64,000 nucleotides of DNA from Haemophilus parainfluenzae (GCF_003252755.1 NZ_QEPT01000002.1:310001-374000), one strand, 5' to 3'; shown: positions 1 to 8,597, counted from the stretch's first letter. The notes: generated by a model not told the origin, from the letters alone. Made by a program: numbers and translations.

Positions 1-40
1 AAAGAAAGGGTTTATTTTCCATTATGAAAGATTTTCCGCT

Positions 41-334
41 TTATAGCTTTATTGTATGAAAATATTTCAGGTAGTCTGAATTATCGAAAATCGGTTCATT
101 TCCATAGGCCACATAATCTAATCTTGCGCCCGTTTCTGACACGCAGCGAATGACTAATTCCGCAGGGAAAAAACTACGAGAAACCCAAGTACTAAACGTG
201 CTGTGAGGCGTTCCTAGATGTTCATCAAGAAGTTTTCTCTTCGCAAATCCGTAAGCCTTGACTATCCACTTATAATTCAATGAACACAGATCGATAATAA
301 TTGTGTCAAATGACACAATATGGATATATGCCAA
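41..334 (-). CDS. Short CI-like repressor (phage/ICE helix-turn-helix protein)
   Basis: The translation contains a pattern typical of the N-terminal DNA-binding domain of phage CI repressors: LLDEHLGTPHSTFSTW followed by PAELVIRCVSETGARLDYV. The family normally continues into a dimerisation or peptidase domain. This protein stops after about 97 residues, so it is either a short repressor or a truncated one. The longest frame starts at a TTG and reads through the palindrome at 301-318, so the true start is probably a GTG or TTG inside about 270-310. It diverges from the Cox-like remnant at 361, the usual repressor/early-gene arrangement. I am sure of the HTH family and unsure of the start and of whether it is functional. 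Confidence 0.6.
   Translation of the reverse strand: MAYIHIVSFDTIIIDLCSLNYKWIVKAYGFAKRKLLDEHLGTPHSTFSTWVSRSFFPAELVIRCVSETGARLDYVAYGNEPIFDNSDYLKYFHTIKL
301..318. promoter_or_regulatory. Palindromic operator between repressor and cox-like gene
   Basis: TTGTGTCA-AA-TGACACAA is a perfect 8-bp inverted repeat with a 2-bp centre. It lies between the divergent CI-like gene and the short cox-like frame. Its position and symmetry are those expected of a repressor operator. That the neighbouring repressor binds it is an inference. Confidence 0.6.
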
Positions 335-360
335 TATTTACCAATTAAGGAGTTTAGACA

Positions 361-453
361 ATGAGCAATCAAAATACAATTTGTATAAATGTACAGATTC
401 ACGCGCCTTACGTGACATTGAAGAAATATGTCGAGTTATCGGGCTTTCGTTAA
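361..453 (+). pseudogene. Truncated Cox-like phage regulator
   Basis: An ATG with a good ribosome binding site (AAGGAG, 9 nt upstream) begins a 30-residue peptide whose end, APYVTLKKYVELSG, resembles the start of Cox/Apl-type phage excisionase-repressors. Such proteins run to about 70-100 residues with a winged helix-turn-helix, and here the frame stops just where the recognition helix should begin. The downstream sequence is unrelated. Read on the other strand it encodes a short basic peptide. A deletion junction is therefore likely near 450. The gene starts 42 bp beyond the operator at 301-318, which suits an early gene controlled by the CI-like repressor. Confidence 0.5.
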
Positions 454-619
454 ACGTCCTTCTTTTGTTTTTGGTGCTGGAGGCATTTTAGCGTATTTGG
501 GTTTCATACTTGGGCGACCTTTGGTTTTTTTGGGAGCCAATTTATACCGTTTTTCCGAAAGGTTATTTTAGTTTCTAGTTACGTTTTACTCAGCAATATC
601 CTGGTGAAGCCCTTGTCCA

Positions 620-1342
620 GTGAGTTCGTCAGTCACAACAAAAGATGAATTAATGGCAGAAGTCGAAAATGAAACACGCCAGCTAAAGAAAAAAGAGTTT
701 TTCCCCTATAAGATCATGGGAACGCTCATTTTTTCATTGCTACTCAGTATTGTAATTGAATGGGGGGCATTGCCTTTCAATATTGGGATCCGCTGGGCTA
801 TTTACATAGCAAACTGGTGATGCAAAATAAATTTGATTGGTTCTCCTCTGAATTTCAAAAAAAGCCTGCTTTACAGTGCGCCGGCATAATTTATTGAATG
901 GGTCATTATTCAAACCCATCATTGGCTTTTTGTGCAGACTGGCATTCAAAGTTGGCTTGATAACCAGAATAATTCTGAATGGGGGGCTTGGATTTATCAC
1001 TATTTGCGTGATTACATTGAATCGGTTCTTTATGTCATCATCACCTTTATTATTCGATTGATGATTATTGTGCTCATTAGCCCCTTATTTTTACTTGTTG
1101 CCCTTGTAGGGGGGGGAGATGGATTGGTTCAGCGCGATTTACGTCGTTTCGGTGTGGGGCGTGAATCTGTGTTTAAATACCATCATGCCAAAAGAGTGGT
1201 CTTTCCGGTCATGCTTTTGGCTTGGGGGCTTTATTTGTCGATCCCTTTTTCTATTCATCCTAACTGGATTCTTATTCCATCAGCGATTTTCTTTGGTTTG
1301 ACCATTTCATTTACTGCTTCAAGCTTCAAGAAATATTTGTGA
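620..1342 (+). pseudogene. ICE membrane protein, DUF4400/TIGR03747 family, frameshifted
   Basis: Two pieces of one gene are visible. The 5' part (from a GTG at 620) reads into a first membrane segment. The 3' part ends in DGLVQRDLRRFGVGRES and a C-terminal SSFKKYL, the hallmark of the ICE membrane protein family TIGR03747 (DUF4400) of the conjugation module. Both parts share one frame, but the middle (about 765-890) only makes sense in another frame, where it reads for example QNKFDWFSSEF. One shift lies at the G6 run near 762-767 and the compensating shift near 885-900, and in-frame stops fall between. The gene is therefore inactive unless translated in pieces. It marks this end of the window as conjugative-element DNA. 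Confidence 0.75.
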
Positions 1343-1425
1343 TCAGAGATGTCTTATCTTTACTTCAAGGCTTTACAAGCATAGAATAAACTCGACTAGA
1401 TTTGTATATTTATTGTTGAGAAAAG

Positions 1426-2811
1426 ATGAAAACTGATTTACACATTCAAAACTTTGGCAAGGTGAAGTCCGCAGATATTCACCTTCGCCCTTTTACTGTC
1501 ATTGTCGGGCCTAACTCGAGTGGTAAAAGTTTTATTACGAAAGCTCTGTACAGCATCTTTCATTCAATGAATAAGGATTTTGGTACTGATTTTCTCATTA
1601 GTAGTGTTGAAGATTCGTTTCGTTGGACATACATAATTGAAAATAGAATTCCTAGAATTTCACAAAAAGATATTTTGCTTTTTACTGAGTTACGCTCTAT
1701 TTTATCAAAGCTTCAGTTTTTTATTAATGATATTAATGAAGACATAACAATATTAGATACATCACGTATCGCCAGTATTATCAATGAACTTTATATTCCT
1801 ATTCAAGACTCTTATGCGGCAATTAAAGACCAACTGAATACCGGAGTAGGTTCAAAGTTTAAGGCTGTCGAAGACGAAATGCGTCTTTTAGAAATGGATA
1901 TTAAAAATATTAAACTTTTTGTTGATGAAGGAGATAGCGTTTATATTTCTCGTTTTAAAAATGATTTAAAGCAAGAATTTTTAGAAAACTTTCAAGTTCA
2001 ATCTCTTTCTGCACTATATTCGCAGAATGAAGAAAATATCTTTGATTTTTCCGATTTTGGACGGATTCAATTAAAAAATCAAAATATCGATTTTAATTTA
2101 CATAGAGACAGTATTGCTGAATTACAACAACTCTATAATGTCGTTTATTTAGAATCTCCGATTTATTTTAAATTAAAAAATGCCTTAAGAGGCGTGAGAT
2201 TATCAAATGCGAGTTTTAGACGAAAAGGTTTTTTGAATCAAGTTCCTAAATACTTTTATGATGTAGACCAATTACTTGAAGCTAAAATATCGGGCGATCT
2301 TAGCAATGAGTTTAGTGCGATTTTGAATAAGATTGAAAATTGTATTCATGGTTCGTTAAATATTAGTAATGGTGAAATTTCCTTTGTTGATAAGGATCGA
2401 ATAGATGTTGAAATCCCATTAAATATGGTTTCCTCTGGTATCTCTAATTTAGGTTTGATTGGATTATTAATAAAACAGAATGTGCTATCTAAAGGAAGCT
2501 ACTTATTTATTGATGAACCTGAAGTAAATCTACACACCGCATGGCAGCATGATATGTTGGATGTATTGGTTGATTTGAGCAAACAAGGAGTAATGGTTGT
2601 TATCGCCACTCATAGTCTTGATATGATATATCGCTTTGAACACGTTGTAAGTCAGGAAAAGCAGCTTGTAGAAAGAGAGCACTTTAGCTTAAATCGCTTA
2701 ACTCAAGAAGGTACATCGATACCTTCAGAAGGATTAATCACTGATATCCGTCGAGCAAAAGAAGGTTTGGGACGTCCTTATGTTGAATTACTAAAAGCGA
2801 GACTTCCTTAA
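1426..2811 (+). CDS. AAA family ATPase (OLD/RecF-like), possible defence gene
   Basis: This 461-residue protein has an SMC/RecF-type ABC ATPase core. Walker A is GPNSSGKS (residues 28-35), an ABC-signature-like segment SSGISNLG lies near 336-343, Walker B is YLFIDEPE (359-366) and the switch histidine is in ATHS (about 396). Residues 80-300 form a long helical insertion between the two halves, as in the AAA_15/OLD families. I see no C-terminal Toprim domain. Its stop codon overlaps the next start by one base (TAATG), so the two genes are translationally coupled. Paired ATPase/effector genes of this shape are common in phage-defence systems, but I do not recognise this pair. Its AT-rich composition and position between two broken ICE genes indicate transferred cargo. 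Confidence 0.8.
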   Translation: MKTDLHIQNFGKVKSADIHLRPFTVIVGPNSSGKSFITKALYSIFHSMNKDFGTDFLISSVEDSFRWTYIIENRIPRISQKDILLFTELRSILSKLQFFINDINEDITILDTSRIASIINELYIPIQDSYAAIKDQLNTGVGSKFKAVEDEMRLLEMDIKNIKLFVDEGDSVYISRFKNDLKQEFLENFQVQSLSALYSQNEENIFDFSDFGRIQLKNQNIDFNLHRDSIAELQQLYNVVYLESPIYFKLKNALRGVRLSNASFRRKGFLNQVPKYFYDVDQLLEAKISGDLSNEFSAILNKIENCIHGSLNISNGEISFVDKDRIDVEIPLNMVSSGISNLGLIGLLIKQNVLSKGSYLFIDEPEVNLHTAWQHDMLDVLVDLSKQGVMVVIATHSLDMIYRFEHVVSQEKQLVEREHFSLNRLTQEGTSIPSEGLITDIRRAKEGLGRPYVELLKARLP

Positions 2812-3602
2812 TGACAACAAGAGATTGGGACTCTTTTAGAGAAAAATTAGAGCATGAAATCAATTCATGCCCTATTTCTATAGATGCACAGGGATATCGG
2901 GTTGATGCTAAGAAGGGTAAGCCGGAAGGTATTAGAGATCATTGTTGTCCCGAAACAAAAGATAATCCTAGACTAAAAAGTTGTGATTATTTTTATTTAC
3001 ACGAACAAAAATTTTTCTGCATTGAATTTTCAGATCTACACCGTCAATATATTGACCGAGACGCCAAGTTCCAAAAAATAAATGGCTTGGCAAATCGATT
3101 GCTTATTGAACAATTACCTCGTGAAGATCGGAGAGAGCTTCTAAAAGAAGTGAAAGGACTAAAAGTCTTTACTCAAGTAAAACGTGTAATACAGCAATTA
3201 CGCAGCGTTCCACTATCAAAGGAAGATGAGCATTCATTTTTACAAGGAATTAGAGAAGCGGAACCCTTAGCGATCATTCTAAATGAAATTGTTAAAAAAT
3301 TTCAGGATACAGATTTGCTATTAAAAACGATTTATCATCCTGAATGTGACAAAATTTGTAATTTACCAGACCGCGCTATGTTTCGCTATTTCTTCGTTGT
3401 TTGGCATCCTCACAATCAAACTAAACTTAAGGAACTGTACGATAACGATGTCCTATCAGAAATTGATATCGGTAGATTATTTGACCCGATTCAGGACAAT
3501 CTTAGGGACACACTTCGTCAAAAATCGTTTGAATTATTAAATAGTGAGCAAATTTTTTTACTCCCCTTATTCATGTTTAAAACAAGGTATTGTTCCCACT
3601 AA
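2811..3602 (+). CDS. Unknown partner of the upstream ATPase
   Basis: This 263-residue protein is coupled to the ATPase gene by a one-base stop/start overlap. I do not recognise the family. Near the N-terminus there is a Cys-rich stretch (DHCCPETK), then SCDYFYLH and FFCIEFSD. An Asp (59) on one putative strand and Glu (72) on the next loosely recall a PD-(D/E)XK nuclease core, but the expected ExK lysine is replaced (EFS). The remainder is mostly helical and charged. No signal peptide or membrane segment is seen. By analogy with other ATPase/effector pairs it would be the effector; this is inference from context only. Confidence 0.6.
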   Translation: MTTRDWDSFREKLEHEINSCPISIDAQGYRVDAKKGKPEGIRDHCCPETKDNPRLKSCDYFYLHEQKFFCIEFSDLHRQYIDRDAKFQKINGLANRLLIEQLPREDRRELLKEVKGLKVFTQVKRVIQQLRSVPLSKEDEHSFLQGIREAEPLAIILNEIVKKFQDTDLLLKTIYHPECDKICNLPDRAMFRYFFVVWHPHNQTKLKELYDNDVLSEIDIGRLFDPIQDNLRDTLRQKSFELLNSEQIFLLPLFMFKTRYCSH

Positions 3603-3743
3603 TCTCATCTTAAGGTCGGTATCTCACATTATCGACCTTCGTCATAAACTATCCCAGTTCTCAATAGGATTTCTCATTACAATCTTTTCCTAAATTTTGC
3701 ATTATTTCTTCACAATAAAATTAACCTTTGGAGCAAGAAATTC

Positions 3744-3917
3744 ATGCGTAACTCAGCCTTTGTTTTTCTCTTTCTCTTTTCATTCGTGTGTTCAACGGCT
3801 GCTTATGCCGATGAAACCAGTGAATTAGAACAAGCCATGAGACAACTAGAATCGGCTAAACAAGCCTTAGTTCGCGCGCAAAAAAGTGCGAATGCCAGGC
3901 TGAAAATCCGTTGTTGA
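3744..3917 (+). pseudogene. RAQPRD-family ICE protein, 3' truncated
   Basis: The ORF begins with a clear signal peptide ending TAAYA, then ELEQAMRQLESAKQALVRAQ, which matches the start of the exported RAQPRD proteins (TIGR01690/PF09686) of conjugative elements. The conserved C-terminal half with the family's name motif is missing. After 57 codons the frame stops at a junction with the 3' end of a ParA gene. In related ICEs this gene follows the DUF4400 membrane-protein gene, so the ATPase pair at 1426-3602 sits between two normally adjacent genes. Confidence 0.6.
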
Positions 3918-4119
3918 AAGTCTGCGGAAACTTTTCACTGAAAGTCACGACGCTTATATGGAATTGCTTGATTTAGCTATTCCTGCACGCGTTGCTTACC
4001 GTGAAGCGGACAGTCTTGCTCTTCCTGTCCATCGTCATAACAAAGATGAAAAAGAAAATATTCGCAATCTGTGCACCTCACTATTTCCACAATGGGTAGA
4101 TAAATTTCAAGCGCTTTAA
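3904..4119 (+). pseudogene. C-terminal fragment of ICE ParA (Soj)
   Basis: The open frame has no start codon of its own and reads AIPARVAYREADSLALPVHR and later LFPQWVDKF. This matches the C-terminus of ICE-type ParA proteins, which typically end with a similar Pro/Arg-Leu-Pro-Val-His-Arg stretch and FPQW. The N-terminal part of a ParA lies just to the right on the opposite strand (4183-4696). The two halves of one gene have therefore been turned against each other. The fragment is followed by the start of a dnaB-like gene, the usual ICE order. Confidence 0.6.
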
Positions 4120-4132
4120 TTAGTGGTGAAAG

Positions 4133-4205
4133 ATGAATAATCAACCTTCAGTGATTTTGTAATATTGAAGCTGAGCAATCTGTCATTGGCGGATTGTTCC
4201 TCGAA
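4133..4205 (+). pseudogene. N-terminal fragment of ICE DnaB-like helicase
   Basis: An ATG opens MNNQPSV, then, after a frameshift and stop near 4155, the sequence reads NIEAEQSVIGGLFLE. This is the typical beginning of replicative DnaB helicases (EAEQSVIGGLLLD-like). It ends abruptly near 4200, where the sequence continues as the antisense of parA. About 15 bases there can be read both as dnaB on plus and parA on minus, which puts the breakpoint around 4188-4205. Confidence 0.5.
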
Positions 4206-4696
4206 CGAATTCAAGGGCTGAAAGCAATTCAGGTTTGAGTGGAAAGATGACTAAATCACTAGCTAATACAGACATATCAACAGTGATTCCCTTTGTGCCT
4301 CTTGTATCAACCAAAATTAGGTCATAGTTTTCTAAAGAACGCACAAGGTCATTGAAGCGTAACATCCCATCCAGGGAATTACGTAAATGTGTTGTAATTG
4401 CATCCGTAGGATCGTAGATCGGATAATATCGAGATTTTGATATTCGGTTTTTGAAATGACTGATCAGGGTTTGTATTACTTTGAATGAGAAATTTAAAGA
4501 GTCCCTGTGGAGCAGTGTAGTCGAAGGTATAGTAAGTAGGTAAAGTTGGTTGAACATCAGTGTCAATCATTAATGTTCGTAAACCACAATCAGCACAGAA
4601 TGCACTAATATTGGCCATATTAGTTGATTTTGTCACGCCACCTTTAGTGGACATAACAGTAACGATAAATACTGAATTTTGAGATGAATTTTCCAT
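4183..4696 (-). pseudogene. ICE ParA (Soj) N-terminal part, frameshifted and truncated
   Basis: The first frame (from 4696) has the deviant Walker A STKGGVTKST and MIDTDVQPTLPTYY, typical of ParA/Soj proteins at one end of ICEHin1056-type elements. A frameshift near 4440-4480 moves the reading to a second frame with YDLILVDTRGTKG (Walker B region) and SDLVIFPLKPELLSALE. The gene is cut at about 4190 by an inversion junction. The Walker A has Thr where Gly is usual (KGGVGKT). The gene starts 70 bp from the 3' end of tRNA-Leu and points away from it, the standard geometry of the attachment-site-proximal parA in this ICE family. Confidence 0.75.
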
Positions 4697-4765
4697 ATCA
4701 AGACTCCGTTGTCAAGAGCAAGACTATGAAAAATACTGGAGATTAATTTGAGTATTTGACAAGGA

Positions 4766-4852
4766 TGGTGCCCGAAGCCAGACTTGAACTGGCACGCCTC
4801 GAAAGGCGAGGGATTTTAAATCCCTTGTGTCTACCGATTCCACCACTCGGGC
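4766..4852 (-). tRNA. leuZ: tRNA-Leu (anticodon UAA)
   Basis: The complementary strand folds as an 87-nt class II tRNA with encoded CCA. It has a seven-pair acceptor (GCCCGAG with TTCGGGC), a long variable arm and anticodon loop TTTAAAA with anticodon TAA. It is last in a Gly-Cys-Leu operon, the same order as E. coli glyW-cysT-leuZ. Its 3' end faces the ICE remnant, and tRNA-Leu is the known attachment site of ICEHin1056-type elements. Confidence 0.95.
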
Positions 4853-4880
4853 ATCGAGTGATTAACTAACTGCGTGGTTA

Positions 4881-4954
4881 TGGAGGCGTGTCCCGGAGTC
4901 GAACCGAGCTACATGGATTTGCAATCCAGTGCATAACCGCTTTGCTAACACGCC
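4881..4954 (-). tRNA. cysT: tRNA-Cys (anticodon GCA)
   Basis: This 74-nt tRNA on the minus strand has acceptor GGCGTGT paired with ACACGCC, discriminator T and encoded CCA. The anticodon loop context is ATTGCAAAT, giving anticodon GCA. It is the middle gene of the tRNA operon, 28 bp upstream of tRNA-Leu. Confidence 0.95.
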
Positions 4955-4961
4955 GTTAGTT

Positions 4962-5037
<76 letters not shown>

Positions 5038-5057
5038 ATACGCTGTTAGTGCGGTGC

Positions 5058-5085
5058 ATTTTACGGGAATTTGAAATTCTGTCAA
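5058..5085 (-). promoter_or_regulatory. Promoter of the Gly-Cys-Leu tRNA operon
   Basis: On the minus strand TTGACA (5085-5080) and TAAAAT (5063-5058) are separated by 16 bp and lie about 20 bp upstream of tRNA-Gly. This is close to the sigma-70 consensus, as expected for a strongly expressed stable RNA operon. The rest of the 5086-5292 gap shows only a USS copy near 5255 and no convincing gene. Confidence 0.8.
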
Positions 5086-5292
5086 TCGAAGATCTGAAAA
5101 AAAAATTCAAATGTTGAAAAAATCTTCGTTTCGGTTGAAATTACAGCAAAATTTAGCACAAGAATATAATTTTCACAGAGTTTTCAATTTCTACTTTTAT
5201 CGTGAGTGGCTTTATGACAAAATTGGAGCGCTTTGCTCGCCATTAAATAAAGAAAAGTGCGGTCAAGTTTTTGCATGTTTTAGAGGTAAATT

Positions 5293-6402
5293 ATGACACA
5301 ACAATATTCTATCGATACATTATTAGCCCAAGCGGGAAATCGCAGTGATGAGCGCACAGGTGCAGTTTCTACGCCAATTTATCTTTCAACAGCTTATGGC
5401 CACCATGGGATTGGTGAAAGTACCGGGTTTGATTATACGCGTACGAAAAACCCAACGCGTACTGTTTTGGAAGATACCGTAGCAAAATTAGAAAATGGTG
5501 ATCGTGGTTTTGCCTTTTCCTCTGGCATGGCAGCAATCCAAGTGTTAATGAATCTATTCAAAGGCCCAGATGAATGGATTGTGTCAAGTGATGTATATGG
5601 CGGGACTTATCGTTTATTGGATTTTGCCTATAAAAATAACAACAGTGTAAAACCCGTTTATGTGAATACTGCTTCTTTAGCTGAAATTGAAGCTGCGATT
5701 ACAGCGAATACAAAAGCGATTTTTATTGAAACGCCATCTAATCCATTAATGGAAGAGTGTGATGTGGCAGAAATTTCAAAATTAGCGAAAAAACACAACT
5801 TGTTAATGATTGTAGACAATACTTTCTTAACTCCTGTGCTATCTCGACCATTAGATTTAGGCGCGGATATTGTAATCCACAGTGGCACGAAATATATTGC
5901 AGGTCATAATGATAGTTTAGTTGGCTTGATTATTGCAAAAGGGCAAGAACTTTGTGATCGTATCGCCTATATTCAAAATGGTGCAGGTGCAGTACTTTCG
6001 CCATTCGATTCTTGGTTAACTGTGCGTGGAATGAAAACCCTTTCATTACGTATGAAACGCCATCAAGATAATGCGAAGGCGATTGCGGAATTTTTACGCG
6101 AACAGCCACAAATTGATAGCGTGTTATATCCAAACAAAGGCGGAATGCTATCTTTCCGTTTGAAAGATGAAAATTGGGTAAATACGTTCTTAAAATCAAT
6201 CAAATTGATTACCTTTGCGGAAAGCTTAGGCGGTACAGAAAGTTTTATTACCTATCCTGCGACCCAAACCCATATGGATATTCCTGAAGCGGAACGTGTT
6301 GCTCGTGGTATTACAAACACATTATTGCGTTTTTCTGTTGGCTTAGAAGATGTAGAAGACATCAAAGCCGATTTATTACAGGCATTTGCACGGCTTAAGT
6401 AA
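5293..6402 (+). CDS. metB: Cystathionine gamma-synthase (PLP enzyme of methionine synthesis)
   Basis: This 369-residue cytosolic enzyme of the Cys/Met metabolism PLP family joins O-activated homoserine and cysteine to cystathionine. Visible residues are YTRTKNPT (Tyr48 and Arg50, phosphate binding from the partner subunit), SSGMAA (76-81), IVDNTF with Asp175, and HSGTKYIAGH with the PLP lysine at 200. The length matches the H. influenzae gene annotated metB (HI0086). The ATG follows AGAGGTAAATT. A cystathionine beta-lyase activity cannot be excluded from sequence alone. As in H. influenzae, trxA follows. Confidence 0.85.
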   Translation: MTQQYSIDTLLAQAGNRSDERTGAVSTPIYLSTAYGHHGIGESTGFDYTRTKNPTRTVLEDTVAKLENGDRGFAFSSGMAAIQVLMNLFKGPDEWIVSSDVYGGTYRLLDFAYKNNNSVKPVYVNTASLAEIEAAITANTKAIFIETPSNPLMEECDVAEISKLAKKHNLLMIVDNTFLTPVLSRPLDLGADIVIHSGTKYIAGHNDSLVGLIIAKGQELCDRIAYIQNGAGAVLSPFDSWLTVRGMKTLSLRMKRHQDNAKAIAEFLREQPQIDSVLYPNKGGMLSFRLKDENWVNTFLKSIKLITFAESLGGTESFITYPATQTHMDIPEAERVARGITNTLLRFSVGLEDVEDIKADLLQAFARLK

Positions 6403-6517
6403 TTAGTTTTTATCAATCGGACTAATCTGTGCAATCCAATATACCTTGTGTTATTATGCACAACATTAATTAACGTTAGGTGTTGATTCGTCAGCGCCAT
6501 TCAATAAGGAAACAAAA

Positions 6518-6841
6518 ATGAGCGAAGTATTACATATTAATGATGCAGATTTTGAAACAACCGTTGTGCAATCTGATATCCCTGTATTAGTGGATTTTTG
6601 GGCACCTTGGTGTGGCCCTTGCAAAATGATTGCGCCAATTTTAGATGAAATTGCACCTGAATTCGCAGGTAAAGCAAAAATCGTTAAAATCAACGTAGAT
6701 GACAACCAATTAGTGGCAGGTCAATTCGGTGTACGTAGTATCCCAACTTTACTACTTTTCAAAAATGGCCAACTTGTTGCAACACAAGTCGGTGCGTTAC
6801 CAAAAAATCAATTAGCGGCGTTTATTAATCAACACCTATAA
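6518..6841 (+). CDS. trxA: Thioredoxin 1
   Basis: This 107-residue cytosolic thioredoxin carries the active site WCGPC (Cys32 and Cys35) and the conserved cis-Pro segment [10 protein letters not shown]. It is full length for the family and reduces protein disulfides and ribonucleotide reductase. The ATG follows AAGGAAACAAAA. It has its own upstream gap of about 115 bp after metB and is closed by the terminator at 6858-6894. Confidence 0.95.
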   Translation: MSEVLHINDADFETTVVQSDIPVLVDFWAPWCGPCKMIAPILDEIAPEFAGKAKIVKINVDDNQLVAGQFGVRSIPTLLLFKNGQLVATQVGALPKNQLAAFINQHL

Positions 6842-6857
6842 TTGAGTTATTAAATCT

Positions 6858-6894
6858 AAGAGCGGTCAAAATAGCGATATTTTTGACCGCTCTT
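6858..6894. terminator. Bidirectional terminator after trxA (paired USS-like arms)
   Basis: AAGAGCGGTCAAAA (6858-6871) pairs with TTTTGACCGCTCTT (6881-6894) and is followed by a T-run. The arms are USS-like sequences in inverted orientation, a common Haemophilus terminator design. It separates the convergent trxA and ligase genes. Confidence 0.85.
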
Positions 6895-7702
6895 ATTTTT
6901 TTTCTCGCCAATAAGTGGCAAAACGAGGTTTTCCAGAATTAGTTAATCCACGATATTTGTAGGTAATCGTGCTACCAATAGGTGGTGGATTTTCGCGCTC
7001 ACTCAGATTAAATCCTGAACCGATTTTGAATTTTCCACGATGATTTTCACAGGTAAGCGAGCCGAGTATATTCTCAAATTGGCCTTTCCCTTTGTGATGT
7101 GCTATCACGGTACATTCTTCATCATAAGTGCTTTTTAACTTTAAAATTTGTGTACTGCGTTTTCTTTCGTAAGGCGCATTAGGATTACGCAACACGATCC
7201 CTTCACCTTTTTTCGATTCTACTTCATGCAAATACTCGAATAAATGTGTTTTATCTCGAATTGGAATTTGCGGAATAATCTTGATATAAGGCGTAGAGTG
7301 TTCTTTCAAATAATCTTCTAAGGTTTTGAGACGTTCAAAAAGGTTGCCTGAGGCATTAGGCACATCGAAAACATAAAGTGTTAATTTTGCCCAATTATCT
7401 CCTTTAAAGGATTTTGTGATAGAGGCAATTTCTTCAAATTGATTACGTTGACTAAATAGTTCACCATCAATGGCAAAAGGCGGAAATTGAGCCGTAAAGT
7501 ATGCTGGAGCAGGCAAGGGTAATCCTTGACGACTTAATAACGTTTTGCCATCCCAATAACCTCGTACTCCATCTAATTTTTCAGACATCACCCAACCCTG
7601 GATATCTTGGTTTTCATAGGTACCTAATAGCATTAAATCACTATCGTTCGCCCAAGTTATTTGACTGAATAACATACAAAGTAATAAATAAACTACTCGC
7701 AT
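6893..7702 (-). CDS. lig: Exported ATP-dependent DNA ligase
   Basis: This 269-residue protein has nucleotidyltransferase motif I EKLDGVRG with the adenylated lysine at 42, and the following FAIDGELF motif III and GIVLRNP motif IV. A short OB domain closes the protein with its stop near 6893. It matches the small ligase of H. influenzae (HI1182). The first 18 residues, ending ITWA, look like a signal peptide, as in the Haemophilus/Neisseria ligases thought to act in the periplasm. This type has been discussed in relation to DNA uptake, but the role here is not shown by sequence. It diverges from gmhA. Confidence 0.85.
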   Translation of the reverse strand: MRVVYLLLCMLFSQITWANDSDLMLLGTYENQDIQGWVMSEKLDGVRGYWDGKTLLSRQGLPLPAPAYFTAQFPPFAIDGELFSQRNQFEEIASITKSFKGDNWAKLTLYVFDVPNASGNLFERLKTLEDYLKEHSTPYIKIIPQIPIRDKTHLFEYLHEVESKKGEGIVLRNPNAPYERKRSTQILKLKSTYDEECTVIAHHKGKGQFENILGSLTCENHRGKFKIGSGFNLSERENPPPIGSTITYKYRGLTNSGKPRFATYWREKK

Positions 7703-7901
7703 AATCTCTCCTTTTAAATTGTTTGAGTTTAAAAAGTGCGGTCATTTTTTAAAGTGTTTTTAATTGAATCTGTGATTAGTATCGCAAAAGAATGAGAAGT
7801 AGGCTGGAAAATAGAGAGATAAGAAAGAGCGCTAGATTATTTGAAATGAACGCTATACAATGCCAACGCTATTTCGAATTTTAATTTTTAAGGAGAATAA
7901 A

Positions 7902-8486
7902 ATGTATTTTGATCAAATTAAAGCAGAGCTTATGGAAGCTCAAGACGTATTAAACAAGTTTGTTTCAGATGATGACAACATCAAACTTATTGAAAAAGCA
8001 GCTAAATTATTAGCAGAAAGCTTTAAAAATGGCGGTAAAGTATTATCTTGCGGTAATGGTGGTTCTCACTGTGATGCTATGCATTTTGCCGAAGAACTAA
8101 CTGGTCGTTATCGTGAAAACCGCCCAGGTTATCCTGCGATTGCGATTTCAGATGTAAGTCATTTAAGCTGTGTAAGTAATGACTTTGGTTATGAATATGT
8201 ATTCTCTCGCTTTGTTGAAGCAGTGGGTAAAGAAGGCGATGTTTTATTTGGATTATCGACATCAGGCAATTCTAAAAATATCTTAAATGCGATTGAAGCG
8301 GCAAAAGCAAAAGGCATGAAAGTGATTGCAATGACAGGTAAAGATGGCGGTAAAATGACAGGTTTAGCGGATGTTGAAATTCGAGTGCCACACTTTGGTT
8401 ATGCAGATCGCATTCAAGAAATCCACATCAAAGTGATTCATATTTTAATGATGCTAGTTGAATTTGAGATGGCGAAAGAGGCCTAA
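7902..8486 (+). CDS. gmhA: Sedoheptulose-7-phosphate isomerase
   Basis: This 194-residue SIS-domain enzyme makes the first step of ADP-heptose synthesis for the LPS inner core. Hallmarks are [20 protein letters not shown] with the Zn and substrate residues, FGLSTSGNS in the SIS fold, and the C-terminal [14 protein letters not shown] helix. The start chosen is the ATG at 7902, preceded by AAGGAGAATAAA. A longer frame from 7860 adds residues not seen in the family. It lies between the divergent ligase gene and the artPIQM operon, as in H. influenzae. Confidence 0.95.
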   Translation: MYFDQIKAELMEAQDVLNKFVSDDDNIKLIEKAAKLLAESFKNGGKVLSCGNGGSHCDAMHFAEELTGRYRENRPGYPAIAISDVSHLSCVSNDFGYEYVFSRFVEAVGKEGDVLFGLSTSGNSKNILNAIEAAKAKGMKVIAMTGKDGGKMTGLADVEIRVPHFGYADRIQEIHIKVIHILMMLVEFEMAKEA

Positions 8487-8524
8487 TTCGTAATAAGTGC
8501 GGTTTAAAATTCAATGATTTAAAG

Positions 8525-8552
8525 ATCCCAAAAAAATTTTTGGGATTTTTTA
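8525..8552 (+). terminator. Terminator after gmhA
   Basis: ATCCCAAAAA (8525-8534) pairs with TTTTTGGGAT (8537-8546) and is followed by a T-run. A USS copy (AAGTGCGGT) lies just before it near 8495. Confidence 0.8.
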
Positions 8553-8561
8553 TAAAACACT

Positions 8562-8597
8562 TGCATAATTAATCATTTAAAAGTAATATTTATTCAT
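8562..8597. promoter_or_regulatory. Putative tandem ARG boxes upstream of artP
   Basis: TGCATAATTAATCA (8562-8575) and TAATATTTATTCAT (8584-8597) each resemble the ArgR half-palindrome consensus TGAATWWWWATTCA with one to three mismatches. Their centres are about 22 bp apart, close to the spacing of paired ARG boxes. They lie 37-72 bp upstream of the arginine transporter start, which makes ArgR control plausible. This is inferred from pattern only. Confidence 0.45.

Noticed and set aside
303-491. Plus-strand ORF of 62 codons overlapping the operator
   Set aside because: A different frame from 361 has a good SD and a Cox-like sequence; this frame reads hydrophobic nonsense at its end.
5111-5296. 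ORF of 61 codons upstream of metB
   Set aside because: No SD, contains a USS, and no protein-like pattern; the gap fits promoter DNA.
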